In this document: one piece after another, positions 16,198-25,941 of the stretch
How positions within the stretch are numbered: position 1 is the first letter of the stretch
Layout: each line of letters starts with the position of its first letter
NCBI RefSeq assembly: GCF_015160875.1
Contig: NZ_CP063374.1
Coordinates: forward strand, 6,947,501 to 7,011,500
Source: Streptomyces chromofuscus
Lineage (GTDB): Bacteria > Actinomycetota > Actinomycetes > Streptomycetales > Streptomycetaceae
Length of the DNA: 64,000 bases
Direction: 5' to 3'
Made by a program: the position numbers and the translations under genes
The notes under the pieces: generated by a model
What the model was told of the DNA's origin: nothing
Seen by the model: only the letters and a program-made list of their open reading frames with translations
Databases searched by the model: none

Positions 16198-17125
16198 GGG
16201 AGAGCGTCTCCTCGGCGCCCTGGCCCCGCAGGGCCACGGCGTACATCTCGTCGGCGTCGAGGCGCCTGAGCTCCTCGGCGATGAGTTCGGAGGTCGGGCG
16301 CACCTTCAGCGCCAGGGTGCGCGGTGGCTGGCCGGGCAGGGACAGGGTCGCCAGCGGGCCCTCGGGCCGGTCGATGACGATCTCGCCGGTCTCCGTGCCC
16401 AGCCGTACGCCGGTCACGACCGGCCCGGCGGTCTCCACCCGGTGGACCGTGACGTGCAGCCGCGCCTCCAGCCAGCGCGCCAGCAGCTCGGCGCTGGGGT
16501 TGTCGGCCTCGCTCTCCACGGCCGCCGAGGTGATCGGCAGCCGCGCCTGGTCCAGGGCCGCCGCCAGCATCGAGCGCCAGGGGGTCAGGCGGGTCCAGGC
16601 GAGGTCGGTGTCGCCGGGCGCGTAGGACCGGGAGCGGGTCTCCAGCGCGGCCAGCGGTGCCTCGACGGCGTACATGTCGGTGATCCGGCGCTGGGCGAGC
16701 GCCCCGAGCGGGTCCTTGGCGGGCACGTCGGGCGCGTTCACCGGCCACCACACGACGACCGGCGCGTCGGGCAGCAGCAGCGGCAGCACCACGGAGTCGG
16801 CGTGGTCGGACACCTCGCCGTAGGTGCGCAGCACGACCGTCTCGCCGGTGCCGGCCTCGGAGCCGACGCGCACCTCGGCGTCGAGCCGGGACTGCGTGCG
16901 GTCGCGCGGGGAGCGCGCGTGCCGCTTGATCACGACCAGGGTGCGCGAGGGGTGCTCGTGCGAGGCCTCCTCCGCGGCCTTGATCGAGTCGTAGGCGTTC
17001 TCCTCGTCCGTGACGATCACCATCGTCAGGACCATGCCCACGGCCGGCGTGCCGATGGCGCGGCGGCCCTGCACCAACGCCTTGTTGATCTTGCTTGCCG
17101 TGGTGTCGGTCAGGTCGATCTTCAT
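16190..17125 (-). CDS. opcA: Glucose-6-phosphate dehydrogenase assembly protein OpcA
   Basis: 311 residues, immediately downstream of zwf with an ATGA overlap at 17122-17125. Family features include the N-terminal DTTASKINKALVQGRRAIGTPAVGM region and RTLVVIKRHARS. In cyanobacteria and actinobacteria OpcA is needed for assembly or redox activation of Zwf oligomers. It is soluble and has no catalytic motif of its own. The gene order zwf-opcA is conserved across actinobacteria; here it is followed by pgi rather than by 6-phosphogluconolactonase. Confidence 0.93.
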   Translation of the reverse strand: MKIDLTDTTASKINKALVQGRRAIGTPAVGMVLTMVIVTDEENAYDSIKAAEEASHEHPSRTLVVIKRHARSPRDRTQSRLDAEVRVGSEAGTGETVVLRTYGEVSDHADSVVLPLLLPDAPVVVWWPVNAPDVPAKDPLGALAQRRITDMYAVEAPLAALETRSRSYAPGDTDLAWTRLTPWRSMLAAALDQARLPITSAAVESEADNPSAELLARWLEARLHVTVHRVETAGPVVTGVRLGTETGEIVIDRPEGPLATLSLPGQPPRTLALKVRPTSELIAEELRRLDADEMYAVALRGQGAEETLSHV

Positions 17126-18711
17126 GGCCTGCGCCAGCTCCGTCCGTCTCGTGCGAGCATCTCGTCGGCTTCCGCGGGACCCCAGGTGCCCGCGACGTAC
17201 TGCGCGGGCCTGCCGTGTGCGGCCCAGTGCTCCTCGATCGGGTCGAGGATCTTCCAGGACTCTTCCACCTCCTGGTGACGGGGGAACAAATTGGCGTCAC
17301 CCAGGAGGACGTCGAGGATGAGCCGCTCGTACGCCTCCGGACTGGACTCCGTGAACGACTCGCCGTACGCGAAGTCCATCGTCACGTCCCGGATCTCCAT
17401 GGACGTGCCCGGCACCTTGGAACCGAACCGGACCGTCATGCCCTCGTCCGGCTGGACGCGGATCACGATCGCGTTCTTGCCGAGCTCCTCGGTGGCCGTC
17501 GAGTCGAACGGGGAGTGCGGCGCCCGCTGGAAGACCACCGCGATCTCCGTGACCCGGCGGCCCAGGCGCTTGCCGGTGCGCAGGTAGAAGGGCACACCCG
17601 CCCAGCGGCGGTTGTCGACGTTCAGCTTGATCGCGGCGTAGGTGTCCGTCGTGGACGCCGGATCGATGCCGTCCTCCTCCAGGTAGCCGCGCACCTTCTC
17701 GCCGCCCTGCCACGCACCCGTGTACTGGGCGCGCACGGTGTGCAGGCCGATGTCCTCGGGCAGCTTCACCGCCTTCAACACCTTCAGCTTCTCCATCAGC
17801 AGCGAGGCCGCGTCGAAGGCGGCGGGCTCCTCCATCGCAGTGAGGGCCATCAGCTGCAGGAGGTGGTTCTGGATGACGTCCCGGGCCGAGCCGATGCCGT
17901 CGTAGTAGCCGGCCCGGCCGCCGATGCCGATGTCCTCGGCCATCGTGATCTGCACGTGGTCGACGAAGGACCGGTTCCAGATCGGCTCGAACATCTGGTT
18001 GGCGAAGCGCAGCGCCAGGATGTTCTGGACGGTCTCCTTGCCCAGGTAGTGGTCGATCCGGAACACCTGCTCCGGGTCGAACACGTCGTGCACGATCGCG
18101 TTGAGCTCCTGGGCCGACCGCAGGTCGTGGCCGAACGGCTTCTCGATCACCGCGCGCCGCCAGGAACCCCGCGGAGCGTCGGCCAGCCCGTGCTTCTTCA
18201 GCTGCTGGACGACCTTCGGGAAGAACTTCGGCGGCACCGACAGGTAGAAGGCGTAGTTGCCGCTGGTGCCCTGGGAGGCGTCCAGCTCATCCACGGCGGA
18301 GCGCAGCTGCTTGAACGCGTCGTCGTCGTCGAAGTCGCCGGGGATGAACCGCATGCCCTCGGCGAGCTGCTGCCAGACCTCCTCCCGGAACGGGGTCCGC
18401 GCGTACTCGCGCACCGCGTCGTGCACCACCTCTGCGAAGTCCTGGTCCGCCCAGTCCCGGCGGGCGAACCCGACGAGCGAGAAGCCCGGCGGCAGCAGGC
18501 CCCGGTTGGCCAGGTCGTAGACGGCCGGCATCAGCTTCTTGCGGGACAGGTCGCCGGTCACGCCGAAGATGACCAGCCCGGAGGGGCCGGCGATCCGGGG
18601 CAGGCGGCGGTCCTGGGCGTCGCGCAGCGGGTTGGTCCAGGCGGCGGAGGGGGCGACCGGCGCGGACGCCTCCTTCGCGATCTGCTCCCGCGTCCTGTCT
18701 TCCGTGCTCAT
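17122..18711 (-). CDS. zwf: Glucose-6-phosphate 1-dehydrogenase
   Basis: 529 residues. The NADP-binding FGVTGDLSRKKLMPAVYDL and the active-site signature RIDHYLGKETVQN (catalytic His in DHYLGKE) are intact. N-terminal extension of ~30 residues before the Rossmann motif is usual for actinobacterial Zwf. It catalyses the first oxidative pentose-phosphate step. The start overlaps the transaldolase stop (ATGA 18708-18711) and the stop overlaps opcA, so tal-zwf-opcA are all translationally coupled. Streptomyces usually carries a second zwf elsewhere, so this is probably one of two isoenzymes. Confidence 0.96.
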   Translation of the reverse strand: MSTEDRTREQIAKEASAPVAPSAAWTNPLRDAQDRRLPRIAGPSGLVIFGVTGDLSRKKLMPAVYDLANRGLLPPGFSLVGFARRDWADQDFAEVVHDAVREYARTPFREEVWQQLAEGMRFIPGDFDDDDAFKQLRSAVDELDASQGTSGNYAFYLSVPPKFFPKVVQQLKKHGLADAPRGSWRRAVIEKPFGHDLRSAQELNAIVHDVFDPEQVFRIDHYLGKETVQNILALRFANQMFEPIWNRSFVDHVQITMAEDIGIGGRAGYYDGIGSARDVIQNHLLQLMALTAMEEPAAFDAASLLMEKLKVLKAVKLPEDIGLHTVRAQYTGAWQGGEKVRGYLEEDGIDPASTTDTYAAIKLNVDNRRWAGVPFYLRTGKRLGRRVTEIAVVFQRAPHSPFDSTATEELGKNAIVIRVQPDEGMTVRFGSKVPGTSMEIRDVTMDFAYGESFTESSPEAYERLILDVLLGDANLFPRHQEVEESWKILDPIEEHWAAHGRPAQYVAGTWGPAEADEMLARDGRSWRRP

Positions 18712-19877
18712 TCCCCGTCAACTCCCTTGCCGGTCAGCGACTTCGTCACGGCGTCCAGCAGCTCCTGCCAGGCGGCCTCGAACTTGGCGACACCCTCGTC
18801 CTCCAGCTGCCGCACCACCTCGTCGTACGAGATCCCCAGCCGCTCGACGGCGGCGAGATCGGCCCGCGCCTGCGCGTAGCCGCCGCTCACCGTGTCGCCG
18901 TGGATGTCGCCGTGGTCGGCGGTGGCGTTCAGCGTGGCCTCCGGCATGGTGTTCACCGTGCCGGGCGCCACCAGGTCCTCCACATACAGGGTGTCCTTGT
19001 AAGCGGGATCCTTCACACCGGTCGAGGCCCACAGCGGCCGCTGCTTGTTCGCCCGCGACCCGGCCAGGACGGTCCACCGGGCGGCAGACGGTGTCGGATG
19101 GCCGGCGGAGCCGAACACCTCCTCGTACGCCGCGTAGGCGAGCCGCGCGTTGGCGAGCGCCGCCCGGCCCTTGAGGGCCAGCGCCTCGTCCGTGCCCAGC
19201 ACCGTCAGCCGCTTGTCGACCTCGGTGTCGACGCGGGAGACGAAGAAGGACGCCACGGAGTGGATGCCGGCCAGGTCGATCCCCGCCGCCTGTGCCTTCT
19301 CCAGGCCGGCCAGGTAGGCGTCCATGACCTCGCGGTAGCGCTCCAGCGAGAAGATCAGCGTGACGTTGACGCTGATGCCGGCGCCGATCACCTCGGTGAT
19401 CGCCGGCAGGCCCGCCTTCGTCGCCGGGATCTTGATCATGACGTTCGGCCGGTCGACGAGCCAGGCGAGCTGCCGGGCCTCGGCGATCGTGGCCGCCGTG
19501 TCGTGGGCGAGGCGCGGGTCGACCTCGATGGAGACCCGGCCGTCCCGGCCGCCGGTGGCCTCGTACACGGGCCGCAGGACGTCCGCGGCGGCCCGGACGT
19601 CGGCGGTGGTCATCATGCGCACCGCCTCGTCGACCGTGACGCCCCGCACGGCGAGGTCGGCGAGCTGCTCCTCGTACCCCTCGCCGGAGCCGATCGCGGC
19701 CTGGAAGATGGACGGGTTGGTGGTGACGCCCACGACGTGCTTCGTGGCGACGAGTTCGGTGAGGCCGCCGGACGTGATCCGCTTGCGCGACAGGTCGTCC
19801 AGCCAGATCGACACGCCCTCGTCGGACAGGCGCTTGAGTGCTCCCGCGGTGGCGGATGCTTCGGTCACAGTGATCAT
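18708..19877 (-). CDS. tal: Transaldolase
   Basis: 389 residues with the start at MITVTEASATAG (complement ATG 19875-19877). An in-frame upstream extension to 20033 would run into tkt and was rejected. Signatures are VGVTTNPSIFQAAI at the N-terminus and the Schiff-base lysine segment NVMIKIPATKAG. The length and C-terminal extension with LGKDTLY-like KDTLYVEDL fit the long actinobacterial transaldolases. It exchanges dihydroxyacetone units between sedoheptulose 7-phosphate and glyceraldehyde 3-phosphate. Nineteen bases separate it from the tkt stop. Confidence 0.95.
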   Translation of the reverse strand: MITVTEASATAGALKRLSDEGVSIWLDDLSRKRITSGGLTELVATKHVVGVTTNPSIFQAAIGSGEGYEEQLADLAVRGVTVDEAVRMMTTADVRAAADVLRPVYEATGGRDGRVSIEVDPRLAHDTAATIAEARQLAWLVDRPNVMIKIPATKAGLPAITEVIGAGISVNVTLIFSLERYREVMDAYLAGLEKAQAAGIDLAGIHSVASFFVSRVDTEVDKRLTVLGTDEALALKGRAALANARLAYAAYEEVFGSAGHPTPSAARWTVLAGSRANKQRPLWASTGVKDPAYKDTLYVEDLVAPGTVNTMPEATLNATADHGDIHGDTVSGGYAQARADLAAVERLGISYDEVVRQLEDEGVAKFEAAWQELLDAVTKSLTGKGVDGE

Positions 19878-19896
19878 CTTCTTTCTGGCGATCGGA

Positions 19897-21981
<2,085 letters not shown>

Positions 21982-22042
21982 CTGCAGGAAGTCCTCTTCA
22001 AAAGGTCAATGAATCCAGCGTTTCGGCTGGTCGGACGCGTTG

Positions 22043-22076
22043 AACCTTAAAAGTCTGACTTTTCGTTCGGAAGGTT
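22043..22076. promoter_or_regulatory. Palindromic operator candidate between tkt operon and araC-type regulator
   Basis: AAAAGTC-T-GACTTTT (22049-22063) is a perfect 7-bp dyad with a 1-bp centre, bracketed by AACCTT at 22043-22048 and AAGGTT at 22071-22076, which are also complementary. The segment is strikingly A+T-rich for this genome. It lies ~65 bp upstream of the tkt start and ~80 bp upstream of the regulator start, where one or both promoters should be. Binding by the adjacent AraC protein is an inference; AraC sites are more often direct repeats. Confidence 0.6.
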
Positions 22077-22141
22077 GGGGTGTGCCAGCCTGTGGTGAAT
22101 GTGGGACACGCCCACGCGCACAGAGGTGGCACGAGAGGGAC

Positions 22142-23044
22142 ATGACGGACAGAACTATCCAAGGTGGTGGCACGGGGGACGACATCCGCACGTTCGCCTT
22201 CCCGGTGGAGCGCACCGTCTGCGGCGTCGGCATGCAGATCGGCACGATGGACCCCGGCCACGTCTGGCGCTCCGACGCTCCGCTGGACCGCATCCACCGC
22301 ATCGACTTCCATGTCGTGATGGTCTTCAGTGGCGGACCCGTCCGGCACATGGTCGACTTCACCGAGTACGAGGCGAGCGCCGGCGACGTGCTGTGGATCC
22401 GCCCGGGACAGGTGCACCGCTTCGCGGCCACGAGCGAGTACCGCGGAACGGTCCTCGCCATGCAGCCCGGCTTCCTCCCCCGGGCCACGGTCGAGGCCAC
22501 CGGCCTGTACCGCTACGACCTCCCGCCCCTGCTGCGCCCCGACGCCGCCCGCCTCGCGGCCCTGCGCGCCTCCCTGTCCCATCTGCGCCGCGAGTACGAG
22601 GACGCGGCGACGCTCCCGCTGAGCCTGCACACCGCGGTACTGCGCCACTCCCTCAGCGCGTTCCTGCTGCGGCTGTCGCACCTGGCGGCCGGCTCGGCGG
22701 CGGACGGGCAGCAGACGGACACCACCTTCACGCTCTTCCGGGACGCGGTCGAGCGGGACTTCGCCACCAACCACAGCGTCAGCGCCTACGCCGACGGCCT
22801 CGGCTACTCCCGCCGGACCCTGGTCCGAGCGGTCCGCGCCGCCACCGGCGACACCCCCAAGGCCTTCATCGACAAGCGTGTCGTCCTGGAGGCCAAACGT
22901 CTCCTCGCCCACACCGACCTGCCGATCGGCCGCGTCGGCGCGTCGGTCGGCTTCCCGGACGCGGCGAACTTCTCCAAGTTCTTCCACCAGCACACCGACA
23001 TGACGCCGGCGGCGTTCCGGGCGGAGCTGCGCCGGGTTCCCTGA
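22142..23044 (+). CDS. AraC-family transcriptional regulator
   Basis: 300 residues from the ATG at 22142 (GAGAGGGAC Shine-Dalgarno). The N-terminal half is a cupin-like sensor (FHVVMVFSGGPVRHMVDF, GDVLWIRPGQVHRF). The C-terminal ~100 residues hold the double helix-turn-helix: SVSAYADGLGYSRRTLVRAV and LPIGRVGASVGFPDAANFSKFF, ending with the usual TPAAFR. It is divergent from the tkt-tal-zwf-opcA-pgi-gnd operon and is a plausible controller of it. Inducer unknown. A start upstream at 22040 would be a TTG within the palindrome and is not favoured. Confidence 0.9.
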   Translation: MTDRTIQGGGTGDDIRTFAFPVERTVCGVGMQIGTMDPGHVWRSDAPLDRIHRIDFHVVMVFSGGPVRHMVDFTEYEASAGDVLWIRPGQVHRFAATSEYRGTVLAMQPGFLPRATVEATGLYRYDLPPLLRPDAARLAALRASLSHLRREYEDAATLPLSLHTAVLRHSLSAFLLRLSHLAAGSAADGQQTDTTFTLFRDAVERDFATNHSVSAYADGLGYSRRTLVRAVRAATGDTPKAFIDKRVVLEAKRLLAHTDLPIGRVGASVGFPDAANFSKFFHQHTDMTPAAFRAELRRVP

Positions 23045-23062
23045 CTAGAGGGTCCTGGCGTG

Positions 23063-24016
23063 TCACGCGCTGCCCGCGTGCAGGTCGAGGGTGCGCAGGG
23101 CCAGATGGTCGCGGATCCGCTGGACGCACGTCTGCCACTGGCGGGTGAAGCCCGGGCGGGCTTCCAGGTGGGTCCACACCTCGTCGAGGCCCGGTGCGAC
23201 GTCGACCGCCGGCAGCCACAGGTGCAGCAACTGGTCGACGACGGTGCGCAGGTCGCCCGGCGCCGCGGCGGGACCGTGGCCGGAGCAGGCGCGGTCGACC
23301 ACGGGCGTAACGGTGCTCAGGAGCCAGTCGTGCAGGGCCACGTCCTCGCACAGGGCGGTCAGTTGTTCCGGTGTGGCCGTGGCCGTCGCGGCGAAGCCCA
23401 GCCGCAAGGTCCGCACTTCCTGGTCGAGGAGGGTGAACGCGCCGCGGAAGCCGTCGCCGCCCAGCACCGAGGCCCAGCGCAGCCGGGTGCGCCGGGCCCG
23501 CAACGGGGCCCGCCGATCGAGCAACGGAGCCGACCGGAGCCGACCGAGCAGTGCCTCGCTCACCGCTCCGGGGTCCAGGTCTGCGGGATCACGAGCGGTC
23601 AGGAAGCGGGTCGCGACCTCCGCCGCAGTACCCCGGCCGCTCAGCTCGACGACACCCGGCCGGCCCAGGTAGTGGCCCCAGGGCAGCCTGCGGTCGCCCC
23701 CCGTGGTCAGCACGGCACGCGTCGAGCCCTGGACGACCCGGCCGTCCACCACGCCCACCCGGGTCACCAGAGTGCCGACTCCCCGTACGCGGGCACCGGA
23801 CCCGGTGGTCATCGGGCAGTCGACGCCGTGCAGGACGTCCGCGGACACCGCCCGCCGGACGGGCCGCTCCCGCGCCCGGACGCGTTCCCCGGGCACGAGG
23901 TCCAGCAGCGTCGTGACCGCCGGGGGTGGCAGCGGCCGTACGTTCATGAGCAGCCCGGTGCGGATCTCGCCGACCACGACGAGCGGTTCCCCCCGCTCCC
24001 CGGCCGGCCCCGTCAC
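23063..24016 (-). CDS. SCO2521-family protein of unknown function, last gene of five-gene cassette
   Basis: 317 residues, beta-rich N-terminal half (PLVVVGEIRTGLLMNVRPLP, GHYLGRPGVVEL) and a helical C-terminal half. No TM, signal or catalytic motif recognised. The start overlaps the stop of the preceding gene by ATGA (24013-24016), so it belongs to the leftward cassette. Size, neighbours and order match what I remember as the SCO2521/SCO2522/SCO2523/SCO2524/SCO2525 conserved actinobacterial set; this assignment is from memory of names and context, not from an alignment. It ends 18 bp from the convergent AraC gene. Confidence 0.72.
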   Translation of the reverse strand: MTGPAGERGEPLVVVGEIRTGLLMNVRPLPPPAVTTLLDLVPGERVRARERPVRRAVSADVLHGVDCPMTTGSGARVRGVGTLVTRVGVVDGRVVQGSTRAVLTTGGDRRLPWGHYLGRPGVVELSGRGTAAEVATRFLTARDPADLDPGAVSEALLGRLRSAPLLDRRAPLRARRTRLRWASVLGGDGFRGAFTLLDQEVRTLRLGFAATATATPEQLTALCEDVALHDWLLSTVTPVVDRACSGHGPAAAPGDLRTVVDQLLHLWLPAVDVAPGLDEVWTHLEARPGFTRQWQTCVQRIRDHLALRTLDLHAGSA

Positions 24017-25023
24017 GTGCCGCCCCCTCGGGTGCCGGTCGTGGTGAAGGCGTACAGAACCCGTTCGCTCACAGCACTCGGCAGTTGCAGACCTTCGGCC
24101 GCGCTGCGTTCGGCGACCTGCCGCATCGCGGCCGGGTCCGCCGCGGTGTGGTCGAGGATCACGCGCACGGCGTGCTCGACCGGCAGGAAGCGGCTGTCCA
24201 GGACGGAGAAGGTGCGGTACGCGCAGAACGGCGCGGCCTGCGGGTTCAGCCGTACCAGCGGACTCAGGTCCCGCCAGTCGTGGGGGAACTCCTCCTCGGC
24301 CCAGGGCTGTGCCGTCAGGACGACCTCACCCCGGTTCCGCAGCAGCCCCAGTCGCAGCATCTGCCACACGGCGGCCAGGAACGGACACGACCACAGGCGC
24401 GTGCCCGCCTTGTCCTCGGACCACAACTGGGCGTCGAGGAACACGGAGTGGCGGCGTGCGCCCAGTTCCACCGGCGGTTGCCAGACGGGCGCCGACATGG
24501 CCTCCGGGGTGACGTCGGACGGCGAGCGTTCGCCGTTGCACAGCCATCCGGACTCCTCGGCGGGCGGCCGGGCTCCGTTGCTGCCGACAGGCGGCTCCGG
24601 AACCAGCCGGGCGAGCAGCAGCGCGGCGGTCTCCACGCCCGCCGCCGAGGCACATCCCGATTCGCGCGCCAGGTAGTCGATGCGCAGACCGGCCAGGTCG
24701 GCGGCCCGCATCACCATCGGGATCACCTCGGCGGGGGAGGAGAACGGGGTGAAGTAGTCGTCGATGAGGAAACAGGTGCTGACCCGCCGCTTCGGCCCGG
24801 CGAGCGTGCGGGCCGTCGCGGCCCAGGGCGCGACCTGGGCGAAGTGCGCGCGCAGCCGCTCAGGACCCTCCGCGAAGTCCTCCATGTAGAGGTGCCCCAG
24901 CTCCACGGACAGGTGGGAGTAGGGGACCGCCCGGGTGCGGTGGTCGGCCGACGACTCGCGGAACGCCCATTCGGCCCGTTCTGAGCCGCGCGGGGCGTCG
25001 GCGTCCGTGTCGCTCGGGGTCAC
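24013..25023 (-). CDS. SCO2522-family protein of unknown function
   Basis: 336 residues from a GTG at 25021-25023, which overlaps the stop of the ATPase gene (GTGA). An in-frame upstream extension to 25248 would lie inside that ATPase gene and was rejected. Notable segments: YSHLSVELGHLYMEDFAEG near the N-terminus, VSTCFLIDDYFTPFSSP, VFLDAQLWSEDKAG, and CAYRTFSVLDSRFLPVEHAV. The acidic IDDYF and DAQLW pieces could be catalytic or metal-binding, but I know no fold for them. Soluble. Sandwiched and coupled between the ATPase and the SCO2521-type gene, so it should act with both. Confidence 0.72.
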   Translation of the reverse strand: MTPSDTDADAPRGSERAEWAFRESSADHRTRAVPYSHLSVELGHLYMEDFAEGPERLRAHFAQVAPWAATARTLAGPKRRVSTCFLIDDYFTPFSSPAEVIPMVMRAADLAGLRIDYLARESGCASAAGVETAALLLARLVPEPPVGSNGARPPAEESGWLCNGERSPSDVTPEAMSAPVWQPPVELGARRHSVFLDAQLWSEDKAGTRLWSCPFLAAVWQMLRLGLLRNRGEVVLTAQPWAEEEFPHDWRDLSPLVRLNPQAAPFCAYRTFSVLDSRFLPVEHAVRVILDHTAADPAAMRQVAERSAAEGLQLPSAVSERVLYAFTTTGTRGGGT

Positions 25024-25937
25024 AGGGTCTGCCACCTCTCGTCGTCCGTCAGGGCGTCCGCCAGGTCCCGGAACGCCTGGACCGTGTCCGCGTTGGCGAT
25101 CGGCGGCATCAGGACGTCCTCGTCGGTGATGAGCTGTTCGCTCCACTGCAGGACGGGGTCGAGCGGCACGGTCCCCAGGGTCGCCGTTCGGCCCAGTCCG
25201 AGCCGGCCCGAGCGGCGGGTGAGTTCGGCGTCGACGGACCGCAGCCACTCCGCCTGCTCGGCCCGCAGCCCGGCCGCGGACGAGGCGTCGCTGCCGGGCA
25301 CAGCGGCCCGCACGTACCGGATCCGCCGCACCAGATCCTCCGTGTCATGGCCCCAGTGGGCGCCGATCTGGAGGATTCCGCGCTCCTGCCCCACCAGGGC
25401 CGCCGTCGCCTCGATGTGCTGGCGGGTCCACCGGTGGAAGACCAGCCACCGCGTGACGACATCCCGGAACTCCGGCCGCGCCGTGGTCCGCAACGCGATG
25501 TCGATGGCGTACGAGCGGCCGGCGCTGAGGTCGACGATGGTCACGGCGAACTCCTGCTCCATCGCCAGCAGCAGTGCGGCGCAGCGCCGCGTCATGGCCT
25601 CGTCGGCCGGGAACTCCCCGCCGCCCGGATCACCCGGCACGAGGCACAGCCGTCCGGCACCCGCGAGCGAACGGCGCAGCACCTCGCGTTCGGACAGCAG
25701 CCACACATCCAGCCGGGCCGGTTCGGCGACCTGGCCGCGGAGGCAGGAGTGCACGCCCCCGTCCGCCGCCCTGCGCACGGCCGAACCCAGCTCGAACACG
25801 GTCGCGGCGGTGGGCGAGCCGAAGTCGAAGTCGACGTAGGCGACGTCGTCACCGCCGAGGGCACGCCGGTAGGCGATGTTGGCGCAGGTGACCGAGCGGC
25901 CAGTACCGCCCTTGTCCGACGTTGCGAAGACGATCAC
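25020..25937 (-). CDS. ParA/MinD-like ATPase with variant P-loop (SCO2523 family)
   Basis: 305 residues from a GTG at 25935-25937. The N-terminus reads VIVFATSDKGGTGRSVTCAN, the deviant Walker A box of ParA/MinD proteins. The signature lysine (K9) is kept, but the normally invariant P-loop lysine is arginine (R14, GTGRS instead of GTGKS/T). The AYVDFDFGSPTAA and VTIVDLSAGRSYAIDIAL segments correspond to the Walker A' and Walker B regions. The change suggests nucleotide binding with weak or no hydrolysis, or a switch role. Four bases separate it from the SCO2524-type gene. It is not a plasmid partition protein: no ParB or parS is nearby. Confidence 0.78.
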   Translation of the reverse strand: MIVFATSDKGGTGRSVTCANIAYRRALGGDDVAYVDFDFGSPTAATVFELGSAVRRAADGGVHSCLRGQVAEPARLDVWLLSEREVLRRSLAGAGRLCLVPGDPGGGEFPADEAMTRRCAALLLAMEQEFAVTIVDLSAGRSYAIDIALRTTARPEFRDVVTRWLVFHRWTRQHIEATAALVGQERGILQIGAHWGHDTEDLVRRIRYVRAAVPGSDASSAAGLRAEQAEWLRSVDAELTRRSGRLGLGRTATLGTVPLDPVLQWSEQLITDEDVLMPPIANADTVQAFRDLADALTDDERWQTL

Positions 25938-25941
25938 GGCG

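Noticed and set aside
25020..25937. Plasmid or chromosome partition ParA
   Set aside because: No ParB or parS-like sites, altered P-loop, and the gene is coupled to unknown proteins of a metabolic-looking cassette.
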